A stretch of 64,000 bases of DNA from NCBI GenBank assembly GCA_965224065.1, contig CBDCYF010000005.1:2356001-2420000 (forward strand), in the 5' to 3' direction. The translations under genes were made by a program, and so were the position numbers. The DNA is from JAOTZA01 sp965224065. GTDB lineage: Bacteria; Acidobacteriota; Thermoanaerobaculia; Multivoradales; JAHEKO01. Numbering within the stretch: the first letter of the stretch is position 1; each line of letters starts with the position of its first letter. The notes under the pieces were generated by a model. The model had not been told where the DNA came from. It did no database searches and saw only the letters and a list, made by a program, of their open reading frames with translations. Below are positions 37,900-45,960 of this stretch, one piece after another.

Positions 37900-37905
37900 T
37901 AGAAT
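37900..37905 (+). promoter_or_regulatory. Putative -10 hexamer (TAGAAT) for yfcC
   Basis: TAGAAT ends five bases before the ATG at 37911, with no ribosome binding site. A leaderless message is likely. Confidence 0.45.
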
Positions 37906-37910
37906 GCCGC

Positions 37911-39317
37911 ATGCCAAAACGCAAGTTCCCGGACTCTCTGGTCCTCATCTTCTCGATCATCATCCTGGCGCAGGTTCTCAGCTATGTGCTGCCGCACGGC
38001 GCCTACGAGCGCGTCGAGGTCGAGGGCTCCCACCGCATGATGGTGGTCGACGGGACCTACCAGCAGATCACCGGGGAGGAGAAGACGACGCTGCGTCCCT
38101 GGGCGTTTCTGACCGCGCTCCCCGAGGGCCTGGCGCAGGCACAGGACATCATTTTTCTGATCTTTATCGTCGGCGGAATCATCGCCTTGCTACGGCAGAG
38201 CGGCGCCGTCGACGCCGCGCTCCACGGCGCGGTCGAGCGTCTGGGCAAGGCCCCGTGGATTCTGATCGCAGGAACCTCGTTTCTCTTTGGCGTCGGATCG
38301 TTCAGCATCGGGTTTGGCGAAGAGTACGTGCCGCTCATCCCGATCCTGGTCACCATGTCGCTGGCCATGAAGCTCGACTCGATCGTCGCCATGGGGATGA
38401 TCTGGGTGCCCTATGGCATCGGCTGGGGTTGTGCCGGCATCAATCCGTTTGGCGTCCTGATCGCGCAGGGGATCGCCGGTGTGCCGTTGACCTCGGGGCT
38501 CGCCACCCGCTGGGTGCTGTTGGCGATTTTCCTCGCCGTCGGCATCCACCACGTCTACGCCTACGCGAGAAAGATCCAGAAGGACCCCTCGGCCAGCCTG
38601 GTGGCGGATGTCGACTATTCGACCGGCTTCGAGATGCCCCAGGACGTCAAGCTGACCGGGCCGCGGATCGCCATCCTGGCCGTCTTTGTTCTCGGCATGG
38701 TGCTTTTTGTCCTCGGCGCCAAGAACCAGGGCTGGTACATCACCGAGTTGAACGCGGTCTTTTTGGGGATCGGTCTGCTGGCGGTGATCATCGCGCGCAT
38801 GTCTCCGAATCTGGCCGCGGGGACCTTTATCCGCGGCGCCTCCGAGATGACTTCGGCCGCACTCCTGGTGGGCTTTGCCCGCACCATCGAAGTGGTGCTC
38901 TCGCGCGGAGAGATCATCGACACGGTGATTCACTCGATCGTCTCGCTGCTCGAGGGAACGGGGCGCTATGTGTCGGCGGTGGGGATGCTGGCGGTGCAGA
39001 TGGTCTGCAACTTTTTTATCCCGTCGGGGAGCGGGCAGGCCTACGTGACCATGCCGATCATGTCGCCGCTCGCCACGCTGACCGACGTGCCGCAACAGGT
39101 GGCGGTGCTGGCTTACCAGTTCGGCGACGGCTTCACCAATATGGTGGTGCCCACCAGCGCCCTGGTCATGGGAACGCTCGCGCTGGGCAAGATCCCCTAC
39201 ACCCGCTGGGTGCGTTTTGTGATGCCGTTGCTGGTCAAGATCTTCGCGCTCGCCGTCATCGTGCTCATCCTGGCGGTCCGGTACGGCGACTCCTGGGGAT
39301 TCAACGTGGGCGGTTGA
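37911..39317 (+). CDS. yfcC: YfcC-family membrane transporter
   Basis: A 468-residue integral membrane protein with about eleven hydrophobic segments. It matches the YfcC/DcuC-like group: INPFGVLIAQGIAGVPLTSG, AALLVGFARTIEVVLSRGEI and CNFFIPSGSGQAYVTMPIM, with QFGDGFTNMVVPTSALVMG near the end. Members of this group are proposed basic-amino-acid or dicarboxylate carriers; the substrate cannot be stated. The start ATG 37911 is where the family sequence begins. It is divergent from the fusion ligase by 54 bp and followed seven bases after the stop by a palindromic repeat that may end transcription. Confidence 0.9.
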   Translation: MPKRKFPDSLVLIFSIIILAQVLSYVLPHGAYERVEVEGSHRMMVVDGTYQQITGEEKTTLRPWAFLTALPEGLAQAQDIIFLIFIVGGIIALLRQSGAVDAALHGAVERLGKAPWILIAGTSFLFGVGSFSIGFGEEYVPLIPILVTMSLAMKLDSIVAMGMIWVPYGIGWGCAGINPFGVLIAQGIAGVPLTSGLATRWVLLAIFLAVGIHHVYAYARKIQKDPSASLVADVDYSTGFEMPQDVKLTGPRIAILAVFVLGMVLFVLGAKNQGWYITELNAVFLGIGLLAVIIARMSPNLAAGTFIRGASEMTSAALLVGFARTIEVVLSRGEIIDTVIHSIVSLLEGTGRYVSAVGMLAVQMVCNFFIPSGSGQAYVTMPIMSPLATLTDVPQQVAVLAYQFGDGFTNMVVPTSALVMGTLALGKIPYTRWVRFVMPLLVKIFALAVIVLILAVRYGDSWGFNVGG

Positions 39318-39323
39318 TGTCGA

Positions 39324-39350
39324 CGGCCGGCAGAGACGCCGGCCGCTTCA
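39324..39350 (+). repeat. REP-like palindrome (CGGCCGGC-AGAGAC-GCCGGCCG)
   Basis: Perfect eight-base arms with loop AGAGAC, followed by CTTCA. Related copies lie at 39384-39408 and, inverted, 39434-39459, at 53707-53731, and in diverged form at 61792-61818 and near 61848-61871. The copy here stands seven bases after the yfcC stop and may serve as its terminator. Confidence 0.75.
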
Positions 39351-39467
39351 ATTTGGAAACCGCCCCGGAATTGATGTCGTCGGTCGCCAGAGGCGCCAGC
39401 CGCTTCAAAGAGAGGAGACGCCCCAAAGATCATGAAGCGGCCGGCGCCCCTGCCGGCCGTTCCCGAT

Positions 39468-39486
39468 TTCGGGGACAGTCCCCGAA
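39468..39486. repeat. Perfect hairpin TTCGGGGAC-A-GTCCCCGAA
   Basis: Nine-base perfect inverted repeats around a single base. There is no U-run, so it is not a classic terminator. Similar GGGGACAGTCCCC words occur as dispersed elements in other bacterial genomes. Confidence 0.6.
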
Positions 39487-39511
39487 TTAGGAACCGTCAA
39501 ACAGCGTCCTC

Positions 39512-39675
39512 GCGGCGCCGGTCGCAGGCTCCATAAGGGCCGTTTGACCGAGCGCTGGGCAAGGACTGTTGCAGTCTGCATCGACCCGGCGCGAGGGAAA
39601 CCGAGGCGCGTGCCTCTGGATTACGGAGTCCGAGTTGCGCGCGCCGTGCCCTTATGGGCCTGCGACCGGTGCCGC
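39512..39675. repeat. Structured inverted-repeat element, 164 bp
   Basis: Terminal arms 39512-39540 and 39648-39675 are reverse complements over 28-29 bases with one mismatch and one bulged base (shared core CCGGTCGCAGGC...CCATAAGGGC). The interior holds two perfect small hairpins, GACTG-TTG-CAGTC (39564-39576) and GAGGC-GCGT-GCCTC (39603-39616). It could be a structured RNA or a miniature inverted-repeat element. It encodes no protein. Confidence 0.65.
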
Positions 39676-39694
39676 GTTTCCGTCACCGACCGCT

Positions 39695-41383
39695 TCAGTC
39701 TGACGGCTCGGCCAGCTTGAGCACCGCCTGCCATAACGGCCGGTGGCGGTCGAAGAGTCGCACGAAGTCGGACTCGCGGCGGCCGCCCTTGGCGCGGATG
39801 ACCCGGGCGAGCGCCCGGCGGTTCTTCTCCGACCAGCGCTCGACTCCCGGGAGTGTCATCACCAGGGGCGCCCAGCGATTCCAGGTCAGGCGCTCACCGG
39901 CGGTGAACCGTTTTCGCGAGCGCACGCCGAGTAGCCGCGCCGCTTCGCGGGCGCAAGTCCGGATGCCGCGCTCCCTGTCTCGTCCAAAGCGCTCGGCAAG
40001 ATACGCGCACACCTTGAACCCGATCTCTTCGCGCGAGACGATCCCCAACACGTCCTCGCGCGACTTTCCGAGATGCAGAAACATCTCGACCGCCGAGAGT
40101 TTCTCGAGCGTTGCGATCGTGGAGCGGTGCCGCGGGTTCTTCTTCATCTTGCGCAGCTCGCGATCGGCCAGCTCCAACACTTCGGGGTCGTGCGGCCGGA
40201 ACCCCAGTTTGTAGTAGAACCACCAGGCCCCGGACTGGAGCGCTTCGGGGTTTTGATAGCCCATCTGGTACGGATCGACCACAAAGCTGTCCGAGCCAAA
40301 GACGTGTCGCACCATCGCCAGTCCACGGCCGTAGACATACGCTGCCTCCCCGCCGCGATAGGCGTCGAAAATGTTGTAGGCGACTTCCGAAGAGCGAAAC
40401 AGGGTACCGGTGAGAAAGTAGCCGATCGGCACGCCATTTTTGAGAATCATGAAGCCGTAGACCGCATCCAGAACCTGCCGCCACTCGGGGGCCGCGCCGT
40501 AGCAGGCGAACTGCAGCCCGCGGCCGCAGTCCAGGAGCCGTACATCTCGTGGATCGGCATGGATAAAAACGTCCAGATCCCGCTGCCGCGCGATCATCGC
40601 TTCGCGCGCCAGCTCCAACAGGCCCCGGGCACGCGCCGGAGACAACCTCCGCTCGGCCACCGGCGGACGGCGCAGCGCCCCCGGGAACGACTTGCGGGAC
40701 AACTCGAGCGGGCCTTTCTGATAGACGACCGGTGACGGCGCGTAGTGCGCCCGGCTGCGGCTGGGCGTGCTCAAATCGGAGCTGATCTTGGAGCGCAGCC
40801 GGTAGGGGATGTCGAGCTCTTCGTACATTCGCTCGCGCACCAACTCATCGCACCGGAGGGCGGCGAAGCGTTTCACCACAAATGCGCCATCCGTCTCGTG
40901 CGGGTTTTTGAGCCGTTCGATCCACTGGCGTGGCGGCAACGCCACCTCCTCCAGAGCCAAGCGCTCGCCGTAGGGCATGAGAAGCGGTAAGCGCTCCTCC
41001 AGCAGGCCCTTGCGGTCGAATTCGCGCCAATCGATTTGCAACTGATCGGGGAAACGCGCCGCCAGCCACAACGCCGTGAACCAGAAAAAACGATAGTACG
41101 TATCGACACCGGCGATCCCGGTGTTGGCGAGCTCTGCCCGGTGCCGTTTGAGGTCCTTGCGGCGGTCGAAACCGTCGAGCAGGGCCTCCACCTTCTCGAG
41201 CAGCGCCGGGTCATCTGGATAGGCGCGAAGAAAGCAGAGAGCTTCGTGAAAGCGCTCGACCTCGGAGGGACGGGCGAAGACCGTTTCCTCGAGCGCAACC
41301 AGAAGCTCGAGCTTGCGTTGTGAGCATCCCGGTCCGTAGCTGTCTTTGACGGCTTCGAGCTGCTCGAGCTGAGTCTTGGGCAC
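39695..41383 (-). CDS. Uncharacterised protein with GNAT-like segment
   Basis: A 562-residue cytosolic protein starting at GTG 41383, eight bases after AAGGAGG. I do not recognise a named family. The middle (about 300-400) has strands and turns reminiscent of an acetyltransferase fold: GFMILKNGVPIGYFLTGTLF, VAYNIFDAYRGGEAAYVYGR and WWFYYKLGFRPHDPEVL, the last resembling the end of GNAT domains. The flanks are helical and rich in arginine. It is divergent from the ATP-grasp gene across 121 bp, suggesting a functional pair. Confidence 0.6.
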   Translation of the reverse strand: MPKTQLEQLEAVKDSYGPGCSQRKLELLVALEETVFARPSEVERFHEALCFLRAYPDDPALLEKVEALLDGFDRRKDLKRHRAELANTGIAGVDTYYRFFWFTALWLAARFPDQLQIDWREFDRKGLLEERLPLLMPYGERLALEEVALPPRQWIERLKNPHETDGAFVVKRFAALRCDELVRERMYEELDIPYRLRSKISSDLSTPSRSRAHYAPSPVVYQKGPLELSRKSFPGALRRPPVAERRLSPARARGLLELAREAMIARQRDLDVFIHADPRDVRLLDCGRGLQFACYGAAPEWRQVLDAVYGFMILKNGVPIGYFLTGTLFRSSEVAYNIFDAYRGGEAAYVYGRGLAMVRHVFGSDSFVVDPYQMGYQNPEALQSGAWWFYYKLGFRPHDPEVLELADRELRKMKKNPRHRSTIATLEKLSAVEMFLHLGKSREDVLGIVSREEIGFKVCAYLAERFGRDRERGIRTCAREAARLLGVRSRKRFTAGERLTWNRWAPLVMTLPGVERWSEKNRRALARVIRAKGGRRESDFVRLFDRHRPLWQAVLKLAEPSD

Positions 41384-41491
41384 TGAATCGGCCTCCTTGA
41401 AAAATCCATTCTCGCATCCGCGGGAGAGGTCGACTCTGCTCCGGGTTTCAGCCTGGCGCTCCCTGCCGCCGGATGTCGGCCCATCAGCCGG

Positions 41492-41497
41492 TAGAGT
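41492..41497 (+). promoter_or_regulatory. Putative -10 hexamer (TAGAGT) for ATP-grasp gene
   Basis: TAGAGT ends seven bases before the GTG at 41505, and no ribosome binding site is present. It supports this start over upstream alternatives. Confidence 0.4.
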
Positions 41498-41504
41498 CGA
41501 CGGC

Positions 41505-42962
41505 GTGAAGTTTGACCCGAAGGAGCTCGACCGAGCCCGAGCCGCGATGAGACCCCTGCACGACCGGCAGAACCGCCAAGAGCTCGACGCCTACAAAGCG
41601 CAGGGCTGGCGAGAGTCCCTCGGCGGCTTGCCGGTTCTAAACCTCGACGACGTCTCGGCCATCCCGTTTCTCAACGACATCGAGGGGGTCGAGGAGTACC
41701 AACACCGCGCGCGGCTGCGCGCCGGCGACGGCGACCTGTTCGTCGCCAGCACGCCACAAAACGAATCCTACGAGAGCTACTGTCGCGCTCGGCTGGGCCT
41801 GGGCAAGAGCGAGTTCTTTCACGCTCCGGCCGGCGACGATCCGCTGGCCATCGCCAACGCTTGCACCCGCGGGCCGGTTTTCGACCGCCTCGCCATGCGG
41901 GCACGTGAAGCCGGCGGGCTGGTGATCCATCCCTACATGGGGATCGAAGCGGTGTGGGAGCTGGCGCAAAAGCTCGGCGATCGCTGCGGCCAGCCCATGG
42001 CGGTCCTGGCGCCTCCGCCGCCGATCACCTGGGTGGCCAACGACAAAATGTCGTTCGGCAAAATCGTCTCCTGTGTGCTCGGGGACGACTTCCTGGTCGA
42101 GACCCGAAGCGGCACCACTCCCGAGACTCTCACGAGCAACCTCCTCGAGCTGGCCACCCGCCATCGCCGGGTGGCTCTCAAGCGGTTGCGCTGCGCTTCG
42201 GCGATGGGCAACGCGGTCTTCGAGGCCGACGCGCTCGACAAGCACCGGCCGGCACAGCTCGAGGCCGAGGTCCGCGAGTTTCTCGAGCGTACCGAATGGG
42301 ACGACCGGGAAGAGGTTCTCTGCGTCGCCTGGGAAGACACCGATCTGTCGCCTTCGACTCAACTGTGGATTCCTCCCAAGGGCTCCGGGCCGCCACGGCT
42401 CGACGGGGTCTATGAGCAACTACTGAAGGGCACGCGGCGGATCTTTGTCGGCTCGCGCCCCTCGACCCTGCCCGAAAGAGTCAACCACCAGCTCGGATCG
42501 GCCTCGCTCCGGGTGGCCGCCGGTCTCCAGGAGCTCGGCTACATCGGACGCTGTTCGTTCGATTTTCTCGTCGTCGGAGACGTCACGGGTGATTTCGCCA
42601 TCCGCTTTGTCGAATGCAACGGCCGCTGGGGCGGCACGTCGACCCCGATGGCGCTGCTCGACCGTCTTCTCGGCCGGCGGCCGGATTCGCGAACCGGCCG
42701 GCTGTCCGGGGACCCCCGGCCGCCCTACCGCGCGCAGGATTTTGTGCACGCGGGATTGGTCGGAGCGCCGTTTGGCGACCTCGTCACGGCCGTGGGCGAG
42801 GACCTGTTCGACCCGACGACCGGTCGCGGTCGCTTCATCTTCTACAACGTCGGGCCACTCGATCGGTTTGGCAAGCTCGACGTCATCGCCCTGGGATCCA
42901 GCCAGGCCTCGGCCGAGGCGGCGATGGAAGAAGACCTGCCCCGTCTGTTCGGACTCGGCTGA
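41505..42962 (+). CDS. ATP-grasp superfamily protein, possible peptide ligase
   Basis: A 485-residue protein. The C-terminal half shows ATP-grasp features: a lysine strand (RRVALKRLRCASAMGN), a hinge with CSFDFLVVG and the metal-binding strand FVECNGRWGGTSTPMALL, where Glu and Asn would hold magnesium. The N-terminal half (VLNLDDVSAIPFLNDIEG, DDPLAIANACTRGPVFDR) resembles the preATP-grasp domain of PGM1-type peptide ligases; this is a tentative reading. The start GTG 41505 was preferred because longer upstream options run into the divergent gene. It may join an amino acid or peptide to a carboxylate. Confidence 0.68.
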   Translation: MKFDPKELDRARAAMRPLHDRQNRQELDAYKAQGWRESLGGLPVLNLDDVSAIPFLNDIEGVEEYQHRARLRAGDGDLFVASTPQNESYESYCRARLGLGKSEFFHAPAGDDPLAIANACTRGPVFDRLAMRAREAGGLVIHPYMGIEAVWELAQKLGDRCGQPMAVLAPPPPITWVANDKMSFGKIVSCVLGDDFLVETRSGTTPETLTSNLLELATRHRRVALKRLRCASAMGNAVFEADALDKHRPAQLEAEVREFLERTEWDDREEVLCVAWEDTDLSPSTQLWIPPKGSGPPRLDGVYEQLLKGTRRIFVGSRPSTLPERVNHQLGSASLRVAAGLQELGYIGRCSFDFLVVGDVTGDFAIRFVECNGRWGGTSTPMALLDRLLGRRPDSRTGRLSGDPRPPYRAQDFVHAGLVGAPFGDLVTAVGEDLFDPTTGRGRFIFYNVGPLDRFGKLDVIALGSSQASAEAAMEEDLPRLFGLG

Positions 42963-43069
42963 GCCACTCGCGGCAGCGTCGGCTGCTATAGTGGTAATTA
43001 AGTTTGACAGACTGTTGAGCCCTGCGGGGGGCGGGCTCGAGAGTCAAAGAAACAACCAGGGGGATCTCG

Positions 43070-43606
43070 ATGAGTCGACGCGGAACCACCCTTCCCACTA
43101 CGGCCGTCGTCATGCTGTCGGCGCTCTTTTTCGTCGCGACCGCCTACGGCGGCAGTACCTATTCGCAATCCAACTTTGGCGTCACTTTCTTCGACTCCTC
43201 GCCGCCGTGCCCCGTCAGGGATTTCCCGACCTTCGAATCCATCGCGCCGATACCGGCCATCCTCGATCCGTTCGATCAAGACCTCATTCCGATCTTTTGC
43301 CAGATCCAGGTCGAAAGAAGGGGCAACGGTGTCAACAAGGCCAAGGGCACCTACACTTCAGAGCTCATCGTGCGTGACAACACCACCGGAGAGCTTGAGA
43401 CCTTTCCCCTCGGCTCCGGCAAGTTCAAGACCAACGAGAGTGGCTTCGGGGATTTCGATTTCGAGATCCCGACCGAGATCTTCGCCGACGGTTTCGAGTC
43501 GGGAGACGTCTCGGCCTGGTCCTATACGAGGGCGGACTTCACCAACAAGAAGAAAGCCGACCGCACGTCGGTGAGCTGCAACAAGGGCGCGTCGGGCAGC
43601 AACTGA
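43070..43606 (+). CDS. Secreted protein with FADGFESGD motif
   Basis: A 178-residue protein with a signal peptide (VVMLSALFFVATAYGG). The mature part has a small beta-rich region with two cysteines (FFDSSPPCPVRDFP, IPIFCQIQVERRG), then EIFADGFESGDVSAWSY. That motif recurs as a short C-terminal signature in surface proteins of some bacteria. A further lysine-rich tail with one cysteine follows. AGGGGGA precedes the ATG, and a TATAGT at 42987-42992 may be its -10. The function is unknown; a cell-surface or extracellular role is inferred. Confidence 0.7.
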   Translation: MSRRGTTLPTTAVVMLSALFFVATAYGGSTYSQSNFGVTFFDSSPPCPVRDFPTFESIAPIPAILDPFDQDLIPIFCQIQVERRGNGVNKAKGTYTSELIVRDNTTGELETFPLGSGKFKTNESGFGDFDFEIPTEIFADGFESGDVSAWSYTRADFTNKKKADRTSVSCNKGASGSN

Positions 43607-43636
43607 CGGACGATTCGTCCCTCGCAAACAAGACGA

Positions 43637-43667
43637 CCGGCCCCCCTCCTCGGCGGAGAGGGGCCGG
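43637..43667. terminator. Bidirectional terminator-like hairpin
   Basis: Arms CCGGCCCCCCTC and GAGAGGGGCCGG (one mismatch) around a short loop lie between the convergent genes ending at 43606 and 43673. There is no clear U-run. Confidence 0.5.
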
Positions 43668-43672
43668 CAGCC

Positions 43673-44335
43673 TCAGCGGACTCGCTCCGGCAGCTTGCTC
43701 AGCCTGTCGCTCCAGAAGGCTTTCATCTTCTCCGCCTCGGCTTTCGAGCCCAGCTTGCGGTGCTGGACCGTAACCTGACTCTTAGCCTCGCCCCGGGCAT
43801 AGAAATAGACATCCACCCAGGTTCCGTCCTCCCAAGTCACCCGGATCGACTTCTCCGGGGTCGCCTTGCGCACCTCCCAGCCCACATCACCCAGCCAGCG
43901 CTTGCGTGTGCGAGCCACGCTGAAAGCACGATAGAGCTTGGCGATGGGAGCCTGCACGGTTTTGCTTTTGTTGATGTCGTACGAGCCTCCGCGACGCTGT
44001 CCGATCTCGCGCAGGCCCTTGATCCGTTCGTAGCCGACCGTCACCATCTGGGCCCACCAGCCGGAGATCTCGAAATGGCTGTGGACCAACTCGGCGATCT
44101 GACGATGCGGCATCTCGGCGGCTTTTTGCTTGTCCAGCCACTCGACCCACTGCTCCCAGGTCCGGCCGGTCCTCGCCCGAACCACCCGATCGCTGAACCC
44201 GGCGAGCGCCGGGTAGTCGGGCGTAGTCTGCCGACGCTTTTTTTCGAGCAGCCGCGCGCGCGCCGTGGTGTAGGCCTCGCCGGTCTTCCTCATCCGGGAC
44301 CGGGTGAGGCGCTTGAGATCCTTTTTCTTCGGCAT
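43673..44335 (-). CDS. DUF4287 plus SRPBCC/AHSA1-like protein
   Basis: A 220-residue protein. After a basic N-terminus, WEQWVEWLDKQKAAEMPHR and HFEISGWWAQMVTVGYERIK match the DUF4287 helical domain. The C-terminal half (VQAPIAKLYRAFSVARTRKRW, SIRVTWEDGTWVDVYFYA) resembles the START/AHSA1 (SRPBCC) ligand-binding fold. This arrangement is common in soil bacteria; no enzyme activity is established. AAGGAG lies six bases before ATG 44335, which is preferred to the TTG three bases upstream. Confidence 0.82.
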   Translation of the reverse strand: MPKKKDLKRLTRSRMRKTGEAYTTARARLLEKKRRQTTPDYPALAGFSDRVVRARTGRTWEQWVEWLDKQKAAEMPHRQIAELVHSHFEISGWWAQMVTVGYERIKGLREIGQRRGGSYDINKSKTVQAPIAKLYRAFSVARTRKRWLGDVGWEVRKATPEKSIRVTWEDGTWVDVYFYARGEAKSQVTVQHRKLGSKAEAEKMKAFWSDRLSKLPERVR

Positions 44336-44552
44336 CAAGAACTCCTTCGTTCATACCGCCAAGCCACGCTCCCCAGCAGCGAAGCCCGCGGTCGTCCGAA
44401 GGCCGTTGTCGATGCCGATCCGGGAGTATGCCCCCCTTTGCCTCACAGGGACCCTCGCTGGGGGAGGGCCGAAGAGGTTGGGCACGGATCACCGCCTGGA
44501 AGCCGAGCATGACCGACCGCAAGAGCGCGGTCAAGAACTCGCGGCCCGACGG

Positions 44553-44795
44553 CTACTCTTCCTCGCCGTCCTCTACCGGCCGGACAACGCAGTCCAGAAG
44601 CCGGCGAACCTCCTCAAGACTCTCCTCGGGAACAAGCAGCGTCGCTCCGGCCGGGCTTCTGCCCACCATCCCCGGGCCGAACATGCCCACATCGCCGCTT
44701 TGCACCAGAAATGGAATTCCGTGCGGATCGAGCGCGTGACCGATGGTCTCGGCCTCGATCCGCGAATTGAACCAGGCGACCTTCTTGAAGCTCAC
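44553..44795 (-). CDS. DUF2007 putative signal-transducing protein
   Basis: An 80-residue protein of the DUF2007 type: KKVAWFNSRIEAETIGHALD, then GIPFLVQSGDVGMFGPGM and ATLLVPEESLEEVRRLLD. The GTG start at 44795 overlaps the TGA of msrA (GTGA), so translation is coupled. Members are small alpha/beta proteins related to PII-like folds without known ligands. A longer in-frame N-terminus would duplicate msrA coding sequence and was rejected. Confidence 0.82.
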   Translation of the reverse strand: MSFKKVAWFNSRIEAETIGHALDPHGIPFLVQSGDVGMFGPGMVGRSPAGATLLVPEESLEEVRRLLDCVVRPVEDGEEE

Positions 44796-45523
44796 GCCCC
44801 GTCGCCCCAGAGCTCGGCCAGGCGCCGGTCGCGCCCGCATCCGGTCCGGTAGCGCTTGTAGTGCGCCGGGTTCTTTTTATAAAAGTCCTGGTGGTATTCC
44901 TCGGCCGGGTAGAAATCCCCCGCACGAGTGACTTCGGTGTAGACCGATGCAAACCGGCCTGAATCGACGATTTCCTGTTTGGTGGCCGCCGCCAGCCGCC
45001 GCTGCTCTTCGTCCAGATAAAAAATCCCGGTGCGGTACTGGCTGCCCCAATCACAGAACTGGCGGTTCTCGACCGTGGGATCGATGTTCACCCAAAAGAC
45101 CTCGAGCAGCTCCGCGTAGCTGATCGTCGCCGGATCGTAGGTCACCTCGACGGCCTCGGTGTGCCCGGTGCGGCCGGAAGAGACCTGTTTGTAGGTCGGG
45201 TTCTCCTCATGCCCGCCGATGTAGCCCGAGATCGTCGCGTGCACGCCGTCGAGCTTGTCGAACGGTGGCTCCATGCACCAGAAGCACCCGCCGGCAAAAA
45301 TCGCGCGCGCCGTCTCCCCGCTCGGTTCGACCGGCTGCTCCGCGGCAGCCGGCGCGTCGGCAGCCGGTGAGACCGGCGGGCCTTCGGCGTCGGAGGCAAC
45401 CTGCTCCGGTGTGCTCACGTCCTCGGGCCCGGCGCTGCAGGTTGCGCCCACCAACGCAAGCGAAGCTACGGTGATGACCGGGGCAAAGCTCGCACGTCGT
45501 ACGTTTATTCTGAATCGTCTCAT
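44792..45523 (-). CDS. msrA: Lipoprotein peptide-methionine (S)-S-oxide reductase
   Basis: A 243-residue MsrA with the catalytic motif AGGCFWCMEPPFD (Cys near residue 82) and the conserved GYIGGHEENPTYKQV and EYHQDFYKKNP regions. Ahead of the enzyme stands a lipoprotein signal (VASLALVGATC) and a proline/alanine-rich linker of some 45 residues, so it is predicted to be tethered in the periplasm. Cytosolic MsrA lacks these parts. GGAGAG precedes ATG 45523; a further upstream start would spoil the signal. It repairs oxidised methionines of exported proteins. It is coupled to the DUF2007 gene. Confidence 0.93.
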   Translation of the reverse strand: MRRFRINVRRASFAPVITVASLALVGATCSAGPEDVSTPEQVASDAEGPPVSPAADAPAAAEQPVEPSGETARAIFAGGCFWCMEPPFDKLDGVHATISGYIGGHEENPTYKQVSSGRTGHTEAVEVTYDPATISYAELLEVFWVNIDPTVENRQFCDWGSQYRTGIFYLDEEQRRLAAATKQEIVDSGRFASVYTEVTRAGDFYPAEEYHQDFYKKNPAHYKRYRTGCGRDRRLAELWGDGA

Positions 45524-45960
45524 TAGGATGCTCTCCGTGCCGGCCATTTGCGATCGCGAGCGCAGTCTAACGCTTCCCTTCGTGTGGCGCGCGCCGTTTC
45601 CTATATGCTAAAGAGAAAAATTGATCGAAAATCAACGCGTTCGACCGTCTCATACCAATTGGCCGACGTCATCGCGACGCCCGAAGATTGGCAATGCCCT
45701 TGAACCGGAAAACCAGTCCAGTAGATCTACAGCGCCTCGCCGAGTTCTTGCGTAGGCTGGCGTCCCGTGTATTGATGCCGGTGGGCGATAACTTTCGCCC
45801 ACGGAAACAAACGCCCGAGATCAAATCTGATCCCGCTACTCCTCGCGACGAGTCTGATTCGGCCGGCGGGGAGCCGAACGATTGAGCATGCGCCGACGAT
45901 GGAGCCCACTGCTGGGACCAAACAACTATTCCCGCTCATTCAACCCGAGGCAACCGACGC
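45524..45960. other. Low-GC intergenic region before DUF2235 gene
   Basis: 437 bp with composition clearly lower in GC than the neighbours, above all 45600-45680 (AAAGAGAAAAATTGATCGAAAA near its start). It contains one possible small gene at 45694-45885. No repeat boundaries or integrase sites are seen. Confidence 0.5.
45694..45885 (+). CDS. Possible small hydrophilic protein
   Basis: A 63-codon frame from ATG 45694. The product has one amphipathic helix (LQRLAEFLRRLASRVL) and a polar, acidic tail (KSDPATPRDESDSAGGEPND). No family or ribosome binding site is recognised. It lies upstream of the DUF2235 gene and could be an adaptor or immunity-like partner, or may not be expressed. Confidence 0.3.
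   Translation: MPLNRKTSPVDLQRLAEFLRRLASRVLMPVGDNFRPRKQTPEIKSDPATPRDESDSAGGEPND

Larger units (their letters stand above)
39318..39694. other. Repeat-rich convergent intergenic region
   Basis: 377 bp between two convergent genes with no coding sequence. It holds three copies of a REP-like palindrome (39324-39350, 39384-39408, 39434-39459), a perfect hairpin (39468-39486) and a 164-bp inverted-repeat element (39512-39675), listed separately. Confidence 0.7.

Noticed and set aside
39324..39459. CRISPR array
   Set aside because: The repeats are palindromic, uneven in spacing and in both orientations, with no equal spacers and no cas genes nearby.
43637..43667. Rho-independent terminator of classic type
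   Set aside because: The hairpin is strong, but no U-run follows in either direction. It is kept only as terminator-like.
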